Numbered from the stretch's first letter, positions 8,493 to 16,703 are shown. The stretch: 64,000 bases of DNA from Sphaerisporangium rufum (GCF_016863395.1 NZ_BOOU01000013.1:186001-250000); one strand, 5' to 3'. A program made the numbers and translations. Notes: generated by a model not told the origin, from the letters alone.

Positions 8493-9479
8493 GTGGTCCT
8501 GCGTGTCATCCGGCGTACCGGAAGGATCCCGTTCACCGCCGGACTCGTCGCCGCCTGCCTGCTGTGCCAGGTGGCCGGGGCCGAGGCGAAGCCCAAGCCG
8601 ACGGTGGCCCAGACCAAGGCGCGCCTCGCCAAGCTGAACGACAAGGCCGATCACGTCGTCGAGAAGTACAACCAGGCCAGCGAGGACTACAAGCAGGCCC
8701 GCAAGGAGTACAACGGGCTCAACGGCCGGTTGAAGAGCCAGGTGGAGCGGATCGAGGAGATGCGCTCGGGCCTGGTCTCGGTCGCGGTCAGCAGCTACCA
8801 GTCCGGCGACATGACGAGCTGGCCGAGCCTGATGACGCAGCGCGACCCCGAGTCGCTGCTCGCCGGCCTGGCCTCGATCGACCAGATGTCGGCGGGCCGG
8901 TCACGCACGATCGCCCAGTACGAGAACGCCACCCGCTCGCTCAAGGGGGAGCGGGACAAGGCCAAGGTCTCCTACGACAAGGCCCGCAGGCTGCTGGACG
9001 ACTTCCGGGACCAGAAGAAGGACGTCGAGAAGCTGGTCGCCGAGCAGGAGCGCCTGCTGCGGCGGCTGAACGCCTACAACGCCGGCAACCCCAACAGCTC
9101 GGGCATCGCCTACACCGGGCCGGCGTCCGGCAACGCCCGCAAGGCGCTCCAGTTCGCCTTCGCCCAGGTCGGCAAGCCGTACCGCTACGGCGGCACCGGG
9201 CCGGGCTCCTGGGACTGCTCTGGGCTGACCCAGGCGTCCTGGCGGGCCGCCGGCGTCTCGCTGCCCCGCACCACCACCCAGCAGTACTCCTGGGGCGCCT
9301 CGCGGCGGGTCTCGCTGAACTCCGTACAGCCGGGCGACCTGCTCTTCTCCAACGGCCTGGGCCACGTCGGCATGTACGCCGGCGACGGCAAGATGGTGCA
9401 CGCGCCGCGCACCGGGGACGTGGTGAAGGTCGTGCCGCTCTCGTCCTACCCCAACCTGATGGGCGCGGTCCGGCCGTGA
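8493..9479 (+). CDS. ripC: NlpC/P60 peptidoglycan hydrolase with coiled coil (RipC-like)
   Basis: A secreted cell-wall endopeptidase of 328 residues: signal peptide ending about residue 32, coiled coil about 38-205 (KARLAKLNDKADHVVEKYNQ onward), and an NlpC/P60 domain with catalytic Cys242 in DCSGL and the His in GHVGMY. The coiled-coil-plus-NlpC layout, and its place close to the DnaQ/UvrC-like gene and pimB, match M. tuberculosis RipC (Rv2190c), whose activity is controlled by FtsEX. The gene symbol is by that analogy. GTG 8493 is used, with GAAGGAG 11 bases upstream. It would cut D-Glu-mDAP bonds in stem peptides during division. Confidence 0.9.
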   Translation: MVLRVIRRTGRIPFTAGLVAACLLCQVAGAEAKPKPTVAQTKARLAKLNDKADHVVEKYNQASEDYKQARKEYNGLNGRLKSQVERIEEMRSGLVSVAVSSYQSGDMTSWPSLMTQRDPESLLAGLASIDQMSAGRSRTIAQYENATRSLKGERDKAKVSYDKARRLLDDFRDQKKDVEKLVAEQERLLRRLNAYNAGNPNSSGIAYTGPASGNARKALQFAFAQVGKPYRYGGTGPGSWDCSGLTQASWRAAGVSLPRTTTQQYSWGASRRVSLNSVQPGDLLFSNGLGHVGMYAGDGKMVHAPRTGDVVKVVPLSSYPNLMGAVRP

Positions 9480-9483
9480 CCCG

Positions 9484-9501
9484 CCCGGCCTGAGGGCCGG
9501 G
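9484..9501. terminator. Hairpin between NlpC/P60 gene and MFS exporter
   Basis: CCCGGCC, loop TGAG, GGCCGGG in the 77-bp gap between convergent genes. A perfect 7-bp stem, inferred terminator. Confidence 0.45.
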
Positions 9502-9556
9502 GGAGCGGCCCGTACCGCACCGGGCGGCGAGCCGGGGGCCGGTGCCGGGCCCGGGC

Positions 9557-10900
9557 TCACCGGGCGCCGCCCCGCGCCGGGCGGGGCTGCCGGGGGACGG
9601 GCGCGGGCGGCGCGGCGGGCAGGTCGCGGCCGCGGCGCAGCGGGCCGATCAGCAGGATCAGGCCGGTGAGGGCCAGCCCGCCGGTCATCAGCCACATCGC
9701 CGGGCGCAGCCCGAGCGCGCCGGCCAGCGTCCCGCCGAGCACCGCGCCGAGCGGCAGCGTGCCGAGGTTGACGAACTGCATGCTCACCACCGCCCGGCCC
9801 ATCAGCTCGCGTGGCACGTACGCCTGCCGGAACCCGCCCTTGATGATGTTCCCGGTGACGACGCCGGCCACCACCATGAAGCCGCCCGCCACGGCCAGTA
9901 CCAGCCCGGCGGTCGTCGGCCCGGCCATCGGGATGAGCAGGCCGAACGGCGCGCCGAGCAGCTCGGAGCCGATCATGGTGCGGGCGCTGCCGAAGCGGCG
10001 GGCCAGCGGGCCGGCGAGCAGCGCACCGGCCACCCCGCCCACGCTGGTCGCCGCCACCAGGCCGCCGACCGCGCCCGGGCCGACGCCGACCTCGCGGATC
10101 AGGAACACCACCAGGATGGCCTGGTAGCCGACCAGGAACAGGTTGCTGGCGGCGCCGAACACGGTGAGCACCCGCAGGTAGGGGTCGCGGGCGACGAAGC
10201 GGGTGCCCTCGGCGATCCGCCGGCGCAGCGTGGCGTCGGGCGGGGGCGGCGGCAGCGGCTCCTCGCGGGTCCGGATGCCGAGCAGGCACAGCGCGGACAC
10301 CAGGAAGGTGGCCGCGTCGGCGAGCAGCGCGTTCACCGGGCCGAACGCCTGGGCGAGCAGGCCGGCCGCCCCCGGCCCGGCGATCTGGGACACCGACTCG
10401 CTGCCCTGGAGCTTGGCGTTCCCCTCCGCCAGCCGGGCGACCGGGACGAGCGTCGGCAGGTACGCCTGGTAGGCGGTCTTGAAGAACACGCTCGCCGTGC
10501 CGGCCAGCAGCGCCACCACCAGCAGCCAGCCGGCCGAGAGCAGGCCGAGCCAGGCCGCCACCGGCACGCTCGCGAACAGCACCAGCGAGACGGCGTCGCA
10601 GACGAGCATCACCCGCCGCCGGGGCAGCCGGTCGATCCAGGCTCCGGCGGGCAGTCCGATGATGAGCCAGGGCAGCCAGGCGGCCGCGGTCAGCAGCGCC
10701 ACGACCATCGCGCTCGCGTGCAGCGTGGTGACCGCGGTGAGCGGCACGGCCACCGCGGTCAGCGAGCTGCCGAAGGCGCTGGCGGTCTCGCCGGTCCACA
10801 GCAGGCGGAAGTCCCGGTCCCGCCACAGCCCGCCGCGCCGGGGCGGTGGCGCCGCCGGCGCGGCCCGGGTGGCCGCCGGAGCGGCGTCGGCGGCGCTCAT
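9557..10900 (-). CDS. MFS exporter (EntS/MFS_3-like)
   Basis: A 447-residue major facilitator with twelve hydrophobic segments and the loop motif IDRLPRRRVMLVCD after helix 2, characteristic of the MFS_3 exporter group. It is translationally coupled (ATGA, bases 10897-10900) to the upstream ArsR-type regulator, a common arrangement for drug or siderophore exporters controlled by a dedicated repressor. The substrate is not predictable. The C-terminal tail is Pro/Arg-rich and ends close to the convergent NlpC/P60 gene. Confidence 0.9.
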   Translation of the reverse strand: MSAADAAPAATRAAPAAPPPRRGGLWRDRDFRLLWTGETASAFGSSLTAVAVPLTAVTTLHASAMVVALLTAAAWLPWLIIGLPAGAWIDRLPRRRVMLVCDAVSLVLFASVPVAAWLGLLSAGWLLVVALLAGTASVFFKTAYQAYLPTLVPVARLAEGNAKLQGSESVSQIAGPGAAGLLAQAFGPVNALLADAATFLVSALCLLGIRTREEPLPPPPPDATLRRRIAEGTRFVARDPYLRVLTVFGAASNLFLVGYQAILVVFLIREVGVGPGAVGGLVAATSVGGVAGALLAGPLARRFGSARTMIGSELLGAPFGLLIPMAGPTTAGLVLAVAGGFMVVAGVVTGNIIKGGFRQAYVPRELMGRAVVSMQFVNLGTLPLGAVLGGTLAGALGLRPAMWLMTGGLALTGLILLIGPLRRGRDLPAAPPAPVPRQPRPARGGAR

Positions 10901-11472
10901 GGCCGCCCCGGGACGCCGAAGGCGAAGAAGAAGACCGGGTCGCGTCGCGCACCGTCGTCGGGTACGTCGCGGCCGGCCCAGCGGTTCACCAGCTCCAGCA
11001 GCTCGGCCTCGAAGCGGTGCAGCTCCTGCGGGGTGAGCCGCAGCCACTTGTCCGTGGAGAACGGGGCGTTGTCCCAGGCGGCGCGCTCCTCCTCGCCGGC
11101 GGCGTACCAGGCGCGCACCATGGCCACGTGGTGGTCCAGGTTGAGCGACTCCGCCGCGGTCGCCACGGCCGCCGACACCGGATCTTCGTTGAAGTCGGCG
11201 GTGGACCAGCGCAGGCTCGGCGCGACCAGCCGCCACCAGCGCTCGCGGCGGTCCCGGGCCAGCTCGGGGGCCTCCTCGATCAGCTCGGCGGTGCCGAGCA
11301 CGCGCAAATGGTGGCTCACGTTGGCCACCGACTGGCCGGTGTGCTCGGCCAGCACGCTGGCCGTCGCGGGTCCGTAGACGCGCAGCGCGTCCATCAGTCG
11401 CCGCCGCAGCGGGTGGCTCACGGCCGCCAGCACCTTGGCGTCGGTGATCTGGCGTGGTTCCTGTCGTTCCAT
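10897..11472 (-). CDS. ArsR-family winged-helix regulator of the MFS exporter
   Basis: A 191-residue protein with an N-terminal ArsR-type winged helix (ISHPLRR-like start at VSHPLRRRLMDAL, recognition helix ANVSHHLRVLGTAELI) and a long C-terminal region rich in Trp, Glu and Arg that could sense a ligand. There are no cysteine metal-binding motifs like CVC, so metal sensing is unlikely. It overlaps the exporter gene by 4 bases. Three 14-bp-spaced direct repeats lie 29-66 bases upstream of its ATG (11472) and are good operator candidates, so it probably represses its own operon. Confidence 0.85.
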   Translation of the reverse strand: MERQEPRQITDAKVLAAVSHPLRRRLMDALRVYGPATASVLAEHTGQSVANVSHHLRVLGTAELIEEAPELARDRRERWWRLVAPSLRWSTADFNEDPVSAAVATAAESLNLDHHVAMVRAWYAAGEEERAAWDNAPFSTDKWLRLTPQELHRFEAELLELVNRWAGRDVPDDGARRDPVFFFAFGVPGRP

Positions 11473-11500
11473 GCCGCCAGTCTGGATCGCGAAGCGACCA

Positions 11501-11538
11501 TTGTGCAATACCTCTTGTGCAATATTCATCGCGCAATA
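11501..11538 (-). promoter_or_regulatory. Triple direct-repeat operator candidate upstream of ArsR-type gene
   Basis: Three 10-mers in the same orientation: TTGTGCAATA at 11501 and 11515, TCGCGCAATA at 11529, each exactly 14 bp apart. The core TTGTGCAA is nearly palindromic. The block is far AT-richer than its surroundings and lies just upstream of the regulator start. No other feature explains it. Confidence 0.55.
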
Positions 11539-11882
11539 CCCGTTGCGGATGTACCGTGGACGCGCCTCGATCCAGGTGACATGTGTGACGGATGTCACCT
11601 GATGCGAACTTCGGGAGGGCAGAGGCAGGGCATGTGAGGGGAATCACATCCGGATAACGGAACCATGATTTACCCAGGCGTTATCTGTTCTTGATCTGCC
11701 TTGGTGATCTCCCTGGGGCAGGGTGGGCCTTTGCCAGACTTTGAGGTTCTCGGTAACTTCTGGGCCGCGGCGAGTACGCCATGCCCGTCGCGACCGGCCT
11801 TCGATGCGGGGCCGCGTCGTATCACAAATCCAACCGTCACGGTCGCCGGCCGGAGCTCGCTTCTGGCCGCGCGGCGCTGTGA
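11539..11882. other. Intergenic stretch between ArsR-type gene and c-di-AMP riboswitch
   Basis: No gene is supported here. The stretch must hold the promoter for the downstream riboswitch/hydrolase transcript, but I see no convincing -35/-10 pair. Short open frames are not family-like. Confidence 0.5.
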
Positions 11883-12020
11883 CCTGCCGAGTCCGCGCGG
11901 CAAGGAGTGCGGAGCCGGGGACCCAATTGATCCCTTTCATTGGGATCGGGGGTGAATCAGCGCTATTCGCGCTGTAGGGCGCCTTCCAGGCCCGAATCCG
12001 ACAGCTAACCCGGTAGGCGT
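11883..12020 (+). promoter_or_regulatory. c-di-AMP riboswitch (ydaO/yuaA class)
   Basis: The leader of the downstream NlpC/P60 gene carries the ordered conserved blocks of the ydaO-yuaA aptamer: CGCGGCAAGGAGTGCGGAGC and CCGGGGACCCAATT, then TCGGGGGTGAATC, the small hairpin AGGGCGCCTTCCAGGCCC, and CCGACAGCTAACCCGGTAGG just before the ribosome site. This class binds cyclic di-AMP and in actinobacteria usually controls wall hydrolases such as NlpC/P60 and Rpf proteins; ligand binding normally turns expression off. The 3' end (about 12020) is only 14 bases before the Shine-Dalgarno. Exact ends are estimated. Confidence 0.9.
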
Positions 12021-12045
12021 AAGTGGAAGAACCGTAGGAGAGATC

Positions 12046-12693
12046 CTGTCCAGCACCACCAAGAACACCTGCGTGTCGCGCTTCGCCCGCCTGTCCCTCG
12101 GCGGGGTGGCCCTCACCATGACGGCGTCGGTCGGCGCGATCGCGACGCAGGGCACGGCTGAGGCCGCCGCGACGGCCAACCCGGTCAACGGCGGCGTCAC
12201 CTCGGTGAGCACCCAGACGAGCGCCCGGACCGACAGTGCCGAGAGCGCGGCCAAGAGCACGACCCGGACCAGCGGCGCCAAGAAGAGCACCAAGAGCGGC
12301 AAGGCCAAGCTCAGCAAGGCCGCGCGGCAGCGGGTAAAGGCGACCAAGGCCGTGTCGGTGGCCAAGAAGCAGGTCGGCGACCCCTACCGCTGGGGCGGCA
12401 ACGGCCCCAACGCGTTCGACTGCTCGGGGCTGGTCCGCTACGCGTGGCGCAAGGCCGGCGTGAAGCTTCCCCGCGTCACGGGCAGCCAGTACCGCTCGGT
12501 GAAGAAGAAGGTCTCCTGGAAGAACCTCAAGCCGGGCGACCTGATGTTCTTCTACGGGCTCGGCCACGTCGGCATGTACGTCGGGCACGGCAAGATGGTC
12601 CACTCCCCGAGCAGCGGAAAGACCGTGCGCGTGGAGAAGCTGGGGAGCTACCGCAAGCGCGCGTTCGTCGGCGCGGCCCGCCCCGGCGCCTGA
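12046..12693 (+). CDS. Secreted NlpC/P60 peptidoglycan endopeptidase under c-di-AMP control
   Basis: Exported wall hydrolase: hydrophobic signal segment (LGGVALTMTASVGAIA), a Ser/Thr/Lys-rich linker of about 70 residues, then a compact NlpC/P60 domain with Cys126 in FDCSGL and the His in GHVGMY. There is no coiled coil, unlike the hydrolase at 8493. The start is chosen as CTG 12046 because GTAGGAG ends five bases upstream and the resulting SSTTKNT start looks like relatives; the next in-frame conventional start is GTG 12073, which has no ribosome site. Expression should follow the upstream riboswitch. A 34-bp palindrome follows the gene. Confidence 0.88.
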   Translation: MSSTTKNTCVSRFARLSLGGVALTMTASVGAIATQGTAEAAATANPVNGGVTSVSTQTSARTDSAESAAKSTTRTSGAKKSTKSGKAKLSKAARQRVKATKAVSVAKKQVGDPYRWGGNGPNAFDCSGLVRYAWRKAGVKLPRVTGSQYRSVKKKVSWKNLKPGDLMFFYGLGHVGMYVGHGKMVHSPSSGKTVRVEKLGSYRKRAFVGAARPGA

Positions 12694-12814
12694 CCGGAAC
12701 GTTCCAGCCCGGCCCCGCCGTCCGGCGACCGGACGCACGGCCGATGGCCGGGAGCCCCAGGCGGGACTCGTCGAGACGCCTTCTCCCCGAGACCCCGCCG
12801 GCCGGTTTCGCCCA

Positions 12815-12848
12815 GGCCCCGGCACTCTCCGCGGAGAGTGCCGGGGCC
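12815..12848. terminator. Perfect 34-bp palindrome after NlpC/P60 gene
   Basis: Each 17-base half (GGCCCCGGCACTCTCCG and its exact complement) meets without a loop at 12831/12832. In RNA it would fold into a 15-bp stem with a minimal loop. It lies 120 bases after the NlpC/P60 stop; terminator function is inferred. Confidence 0.55.
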
Positions 12849-12878
12849 GACGCGTGTCCGCACCGCCGGCGCGAGAAC

Positions 12879-12960
12879 CGGAACCGGCCCCGCCGGAACC
12901 GGAACCGGAGCCGGGGCCCGCCGAACCGGAACCGGAGCCGGGCCCGCTGGAACCGGAAGG
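12879..12960. repeat. GGAACC/GGAGCC short tandem repeat tract
   Basis: About 80 bases made of iterated CCGGAA/CCGGAG hexamers with interspersed GGGCCCGC units. It encodes Glu-Pro repeats in one frame, but that frame is not the one used by the downstream gene. It is best read as a noncoding simple repeat just upstream of the gene at 12987. Confidence 0.6.
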
Positions 12961-12974
12961 GCGGCGATGCCGGG

Positions 12975-12980
12975 TAGATT
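12975..12980 (+). promoter_or_regulatory. -10 box TAGATT, leaderless start
   Basis: TANNNT hexamer followed by six bases and then the ATG at 12987; no Shine-Dalgarno is present. Same geometry as several other genes in the window. Confidence 0.5.
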
Positions 12981-12986
12981 TCCGGC

Positions 12987-13865
12987 ATGCGCGCGCTCAG
13001 GTCGTCGGCCGTCCTGGTGACGTTGCTGGCCGGCCTGACCGCCTCCGCCGCGGCGACCGGCCTCCCGCCGGTGATCGCACCACCGCCCGTATTCACCGGC
13101 GGCACGGTCCGGGCTCCCGCGGTGGACGCGGTGATCGGCGAGCGTCCGGAGATCTGGCGCGGCGCGCGCGTGGTGCGCGGCCGGTGGGCGGTGGTGGTCG
13201 GCGGCCGTGGGGCCGCGCCCGCCACGCTGGCCGATCTGGCCCGCCGGGCCGACCGGGCGAGCCGCGCCACCGTCGCGATCCTCGGCCTGGCGGGGCCGCC
13301 GCGCCCGCTGGTGCTGGTGCCCGACACCACCGCCCAGGCCGCGACGCTCGCCGCGCCCGCCGCCGTCAGCGGGCTCGCCGCGCTGGCCGCCACCGACCGG
13401 ATGATCATCGAACCGGAGTCGTTCGCCCGGCTCACGCCCACCGGCCGGGACGTCGTCCTTGCGCACGAGCTGACCCATCTGGTCACCGGCGCGGCGGCCG
13501 ACGGGCGGACCCCCAAGTGGCTGGTGGAGGGCTTCGCCGACTACGTGGGCCACCGGGACGCCGGCCTGCCGGTCCCGGTCGCCGCGGCCGAGCTGGCCGC
13601 CGACGTGCGGGCCGGCCGCGCGCCGGACGGCCTCCCGCTGCCCGGTGACTTCGCCGCCGGAGCCCCGCGCCTGGCCCAGGCCTACCAGGAGGCGTGGCTC
13701 GCCTGCCGTTACGTGGCGGGTCGCTTCGGGGAGCGGACCCTGGTGACCCTCTACCGTGAGTCCATGCGAGGTGACGTCGACGCGGCCGCACGCCGCACGC
13801 TCGGGATGACCATGCCGGAACTGGCCGCCGCCTGGCGCGGATACGTCCGCGAGGAGCTCTCGTGA
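12987..13865 (+). CDS. Secreted gluzincin-like metallopeptidase
   Basis: A 292-residue protein with a signal peptide (residues 1-24) and a zinc site HELTH at 160-164, followed 17 residues later by the third ligand region VEGFADY (Glu181). This is the spacing of peptidase_MA-like gluzincins. The C-terminal helices (AYQEAWLACRYVAGRFGE) also fit that fold. A TAGATT -10 box six bases before the ATG suggests a leaderless mRNA. The downstream M48 protease gene starts 34 bases after its stop on the same strand. The substrate is unknown; location is outside the membrane. Confidence 0.82.
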   Translation: MRALRSSAVLVTLLAGLTASAAATGLPPVIAPPPVFTGGTVRAPAVDAVIGERPEIWRGARVVRGRWAVVVGGRGAAPATLADLARRADRASRATVAILGLAGPPRPLVLVPDTTAQAATLAAPAAVSGLAALAATDRMIIEPESFARLTPTGRDVVLAHELTHLVTGAAADGRTPKWLVEGFADYVGHRDAGLPVPVAAAELAADVRAGRAPDGLPLPGDFAAGAPRLAQAYQEAWLACRYVAGRFGERTLVTLYRESMRGDVDAAARRTLGMTMPELAAAWRGYVREELS

Positions 13866-13899
13866 GGCTCCGGCGCGCCGCTTCGGCCCGGGACGCCCG

Positions 13900-15432
13900 A
13901 TGACGCCCGGCGAGCCGGCCCCCGGCGTCCGCCCAGGTGAGCACGGCGGCGAGCCGCCCATCGCCGATGCCCGCCGGGGCGGCGCCCCGCCGGCCGGTCC
14001 CGCGCCGGCCGCGGCGAACGAGGGGCCGACGTCCTCCGGTGCCGGAGACGCCTCCCGCCCGGCGGGCCGGGCGGAGGACGAAGGGCCCGCGGTCGCGTCC
14101 GGCGACGAGCCGGCCCAGGGCGGTACCGGTACCGGCAGCCCGCCGGGCTCGACCGGCGCCGCCGTGGGCGGGCGGCGGATGCCGGGGCGGCGGGCGGCCG
14201 GGGTGGCGCTGGTCGCGCTGGGCGCCGCGCTGGCCGCGGTGGTCGCGCTGACCACGCCCTGGCGGCCGCTGCCCGGGCCCGCCCCCGGCCCGCCGGACCC
14301 CGCGCGCGACTTCACCGCCGCGCAGATCGCCCGGGCCGGTGCCTTCGACGCCGCGCTCAGCATGCCCGGGTACCTGTCGCTGGCCGTCACGCTCGCCATC
14401 GCCGGCGTGCTGGTGCTGACCCCGCTCGGCGGCCGGATCCTCGGCCGGATCCACGGGCCGTGGTGGCTGCGCACCCTGCTCGGCGTCCTGGCGGTCACCG
14501 GCACCGGGCTGCTGCTGAAGTGGCCGCTCGGCATGTGGTACGAGACCCGGCTGCGGGAGTACGGCCTGTCCACCCAGGGGTGGCCGGCCTGGTCGGGCGA
14601 CCGGCTCAAGAGCTTCGCCGTGCAGACGGCGCTCATGGCGATCATGGTCCTCGCGGTGGTCTGGCTGGCCCGGCACCGGCCGGCACGCTGGTGGATCCCG
14701 GCCGCCGCCGGCGCGTTCGTGCTCACCGTCGCCGTCTCGTTCGTCTACCCGCTGCTGGTCGAGCCGCTGTTCAACGACTTTCGCACGCTGCCGCCGGGCC
14801 CGCTGCGCGACGACCTGATCGCCATGGCCACCCGGGACGGCGTCCCGGTCTCCGACGTGCTGGTGGCCGACGCCTCCCGGCGCACCACCGCGCTCAACGC
14901 CTATGTCTCGGGGTTCGGCGCCACCCGGCGCATCGTCGTCTACGACACGCTGCTGCGCGCCCCCGCCAAGGAGGTCGAGCTGGTCGTCGCGCACGAACTC
15001 GGCCACGCCGAGCGCGGCGACGTGCTGTACGGCACCCTGGTCGGCGCGCTCGGCGCGGCGGCCGGTGCCTGCGCGCTGTTCCTGGTCACCACCTGGCGGC
15101 CGCTGCGCCGCCGCACCGGGGTCGACTCGCCCGGCGACCCGCGGGCCGCCGGGCTGCTGGTCGGGCTGATGACCGTGGCCACCATCGCCTCCGGCCCGGC
15201 GCAGAACCTGGTCAGCCGCCCGATCGAGGCGCGGGCCGACGTGCACGCCCTCGACCTCACCGGCGACCCGGCCACCTTCGCCGCGATGCAGCGCCGGCTG
15301 GCGCTGACCAACCTCTCCGACCTGGAGCCGGACCCGTTCGAGTACGTCATGTACGCCTCGCACCCCTCCACCCCCGAGCGGCTCGCGCTGGCCCGCGCCT
15401 GGGCGCGCGCGCACGGCCGGCCCGGGCCGTGA
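13900..15432 (+). CDS. M48-family integral membrane metallopeptidase (Ste24/HtpX-like)
   Basis: A 510-residue membrane protease. Residues 1-93 are a disordered Gly/Pro/Ala-rich tail, followed by several membrane helices, the FNDF motif seen in Ste24-type enzymes, HELGH at 365-369 with the third zinc ligand Glu443 in EARAD, and two more helices between them. The family cleaves membrane or prenylated proteins; the bacterial role is usually quality control. Its stop overlaps the pimB start (GTGA), so it is translationally coupled to a lipid-mannosylation gene. The long N-terminal tail is unusual and the true start could be the ATG at residue 94. Confidence 0.88.
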   Translation: MTPGEPAPGVRPGEHGGEPPIADARRGGAPPAGPAPAAANEGPTSSGAGDASRPAGRAEDEGPAVASGDEPAQGGTGTGSPPGSTGAAVGGRRMPGRRAAGVALVALGAALAAVVALTTPWRPLPGPAPGPPDPARDFTAAQIARAGAFDAALSMPGYLSLAVTLAIAGVLVLTPLGGRILGRIHGPWWLRTLLGVLAVTGTGLLLKWPLGMWYETRLREYGLSTQGWPAWSGDRLKSFAVQTALMAIMVLAVVWLARHRPARWWIPAAAGAFVLTVAVSFVYPLLVEPLFNDFRTLPPGPLRDDLIAMATRDGVPVSDVLVADASRRTTALNAYVSGFGATRRIVVYDTLLRAPAKEVELVVAHELGHAERGDVLYGTLVGALGAAAGACALFLVTTWRPLRRRTGVDSPGDPRAAGLLVGLMTVATIASGPAQNLVSRPIEARADVHALDLTGDPATFAAMQRRLALTNLSDLEPDPFEYVMYASHPSTPERLALARAWARAHGRPGP

Positions 15433-16682
15433 GCCCGCCGTCCGGCGCCGGGAGTGGGCGCACCCTGGTCGTCACCAACGACTTCCCGCCCCGGCCCGGC
15501 GGCATCCAGGCGTTCGTGCACGCGCTGGCCGTCCGCCGCCCGCCCGGCACGCTCACCGTCTACGCCTCCCGGTGGACCGGCTGGGAGGAGTTCGACGCGG
15601 GCCAGCCCTACCGGGTGGTGCGGCACCCCACCTCGCTGATGCTCCCGGTGCCCGAGGTCGCCCGGCGGGCCGCCGCGCTGGTCCGCGAGGACCGCTGCGA
15701 CACGGTGGTGTTCGGCGCCGCCGCGCCGCTCGGCCTGCTCGCGCCCGCGATGCGGGCGGCCGGCGCCCGGCGGGTCGTCATGCTCACCCACGGGCACGAG
15801 GCCGCCTGGGCGGGCCTGGCGCCGGCCCGCGCGCTGCTGCGGCGGATCGGCGCCGGCGCCGACGCGGTCACCTACCTCGGCGACTACACCCGAGAGCGGC
15901 TGGCCCGCGCCATCCCGCCGGCCCGGCTGGTGCGGCTCGCCCCCGGCGTGGACACCGACGCCTTCCGGCCCGGCGCGGGCGGCGCCGCGGTCCGCCGGAG
16001 CCTGGGCCTGGGCGACCGGCCGGTGGTGGTGTGCGTGTCCCGGCTGGTGCCGCGTAAGGGCCAGGACACCCTGGTGCGCTGCTGGCCGGACGTGCTGCGC
16101 CGGGTGCCCGGGGCGGTGCTGCTGCTGGTCGGCGGCGGCCCGGCCCGGGCCGGCCTGGAACGGGCGGTCCGCGCCCGCGGCCTGGCCGGCTCGGTCGTGG
16201 TGACCGGCTCGGTGCCGTGGAGCCACCTGCCCGCCTACTACGACGCGGGCGACGTCTTCGCCATGCCGTGCCGCACCCGGCTCGGCGGGCTGGACGTGGA
16301 GGGCCTCGGCATCGTCTACCTGGAGGCGTCCGCGACCGGGCTGCCGGTGGTGGCGGGCACCTCGGGCGGTGCGCCGGACGCGGTCCGCGACGGCGACACC
16401 GGCGTGGTGGTGGACGGCGAGCGGCCGGACGCGGTGGCGGCGGCGGTGGCGTCCCTGCTGGCCGACCCGGCCCGCGCCCGGGAGATGGGCCGCCGCGGCC
16501 GGGCCTGGATCGAGCGCGAGTGGCGCTGGGACCTGGTCGCCGACCGCTTCGCCACCCTTCTCGCCTCCCAACCGAGTCCCGAGGCCGCCGCCCCTTCCGC
16601 CGGCGCCGCCCCAGAGGCCGACGACGGCCCGGACGGCCCGGCGCTCGGTGAACGGCCGCCAGGGCCGGCCGGAGCGCCATAG
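15429..16682 (+). CDS. pimB: GT4 mannosyltransferase, PimB type
   Basis: A 417-residue GT-B glycosyltransferase. It carries VTNDFPPRPGGIQ at the acceptor-side loop, THGHEAAW, CVSRLVPRKGQDTLV and the nucleotide-sugar site VEGLGIVYLEASA, which match what I recall of mycobacterial PimB' (Rv2188c) over the full length. PimB' adds the second mannose to phosphatidylinositol monomannoside using GDP-mannose at the inner membrane face. The synteny with fadD15 and the RipC-like gene supports orthology. GTG 15429 overlaps the M48 stop by 4 bases. The last about 35 residues are an Ala/Pro-rich extension. Confidence 0.92.
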   Translation: MSPPSGAGSGRTLVVTNDFPPRPGGIQAFVHALAVRRPPGTLTVYASRWTGWEEFDAGQPYRVVRHPTSLMLPVPEVARRAAALVREDRCDTVVFGAAAPLGLLAPAMRAAGARRVVMLTHGHEAAWAGLAPARALLRRIGAGADAVTYLGDYTRERLARAIPPARLVRLAPGVDTDAFRPGAGGAAVRRSLGLGDRPVVVCVSRLVPRKGQDTLVRCWPDVLRRVPGAVLLLVGGGPARAGLERAVRARGLAGSVVVTGSVPWSHLPAYYDAGDVFAMPCRTRLGGLDVEGLGIVYLEASATGLPVVAGTSGGAPDAVRDGDTGVVVDGERPDAVAAAVASLLADPARAREMGRRGRAWIEREWRWDLVADRFATLLASQPSPEAAAPSAGAAPEADDGPDGPALGERPPGPAGAP

Positions 16683-16703
16683 AGAACGCCACAGAGAAAG
16701 AGC

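Noticed and set aside
9542-11377. Long plus-strand open frame across the MFS and ArsR-type genes
   Set aside because: Low-complexity Gln/Arg/Gly/His translation typical of antisense frames in GC-rich DNA; both minus-strand genes have convincing domains.
11701-11955. Short plus-strand ORF in the riboswitch leader
   Set aside because: It overlaps the conserved c-di-AMP aptamer and has no family-like sequence.
12854-12960. Glu-Pro repeat protein encoded by the hexamer tract
   Set aside because: The frame runs on out of register through the metallopeptidase gene, with no start signal or domain; better explained as a noncoding repeat.
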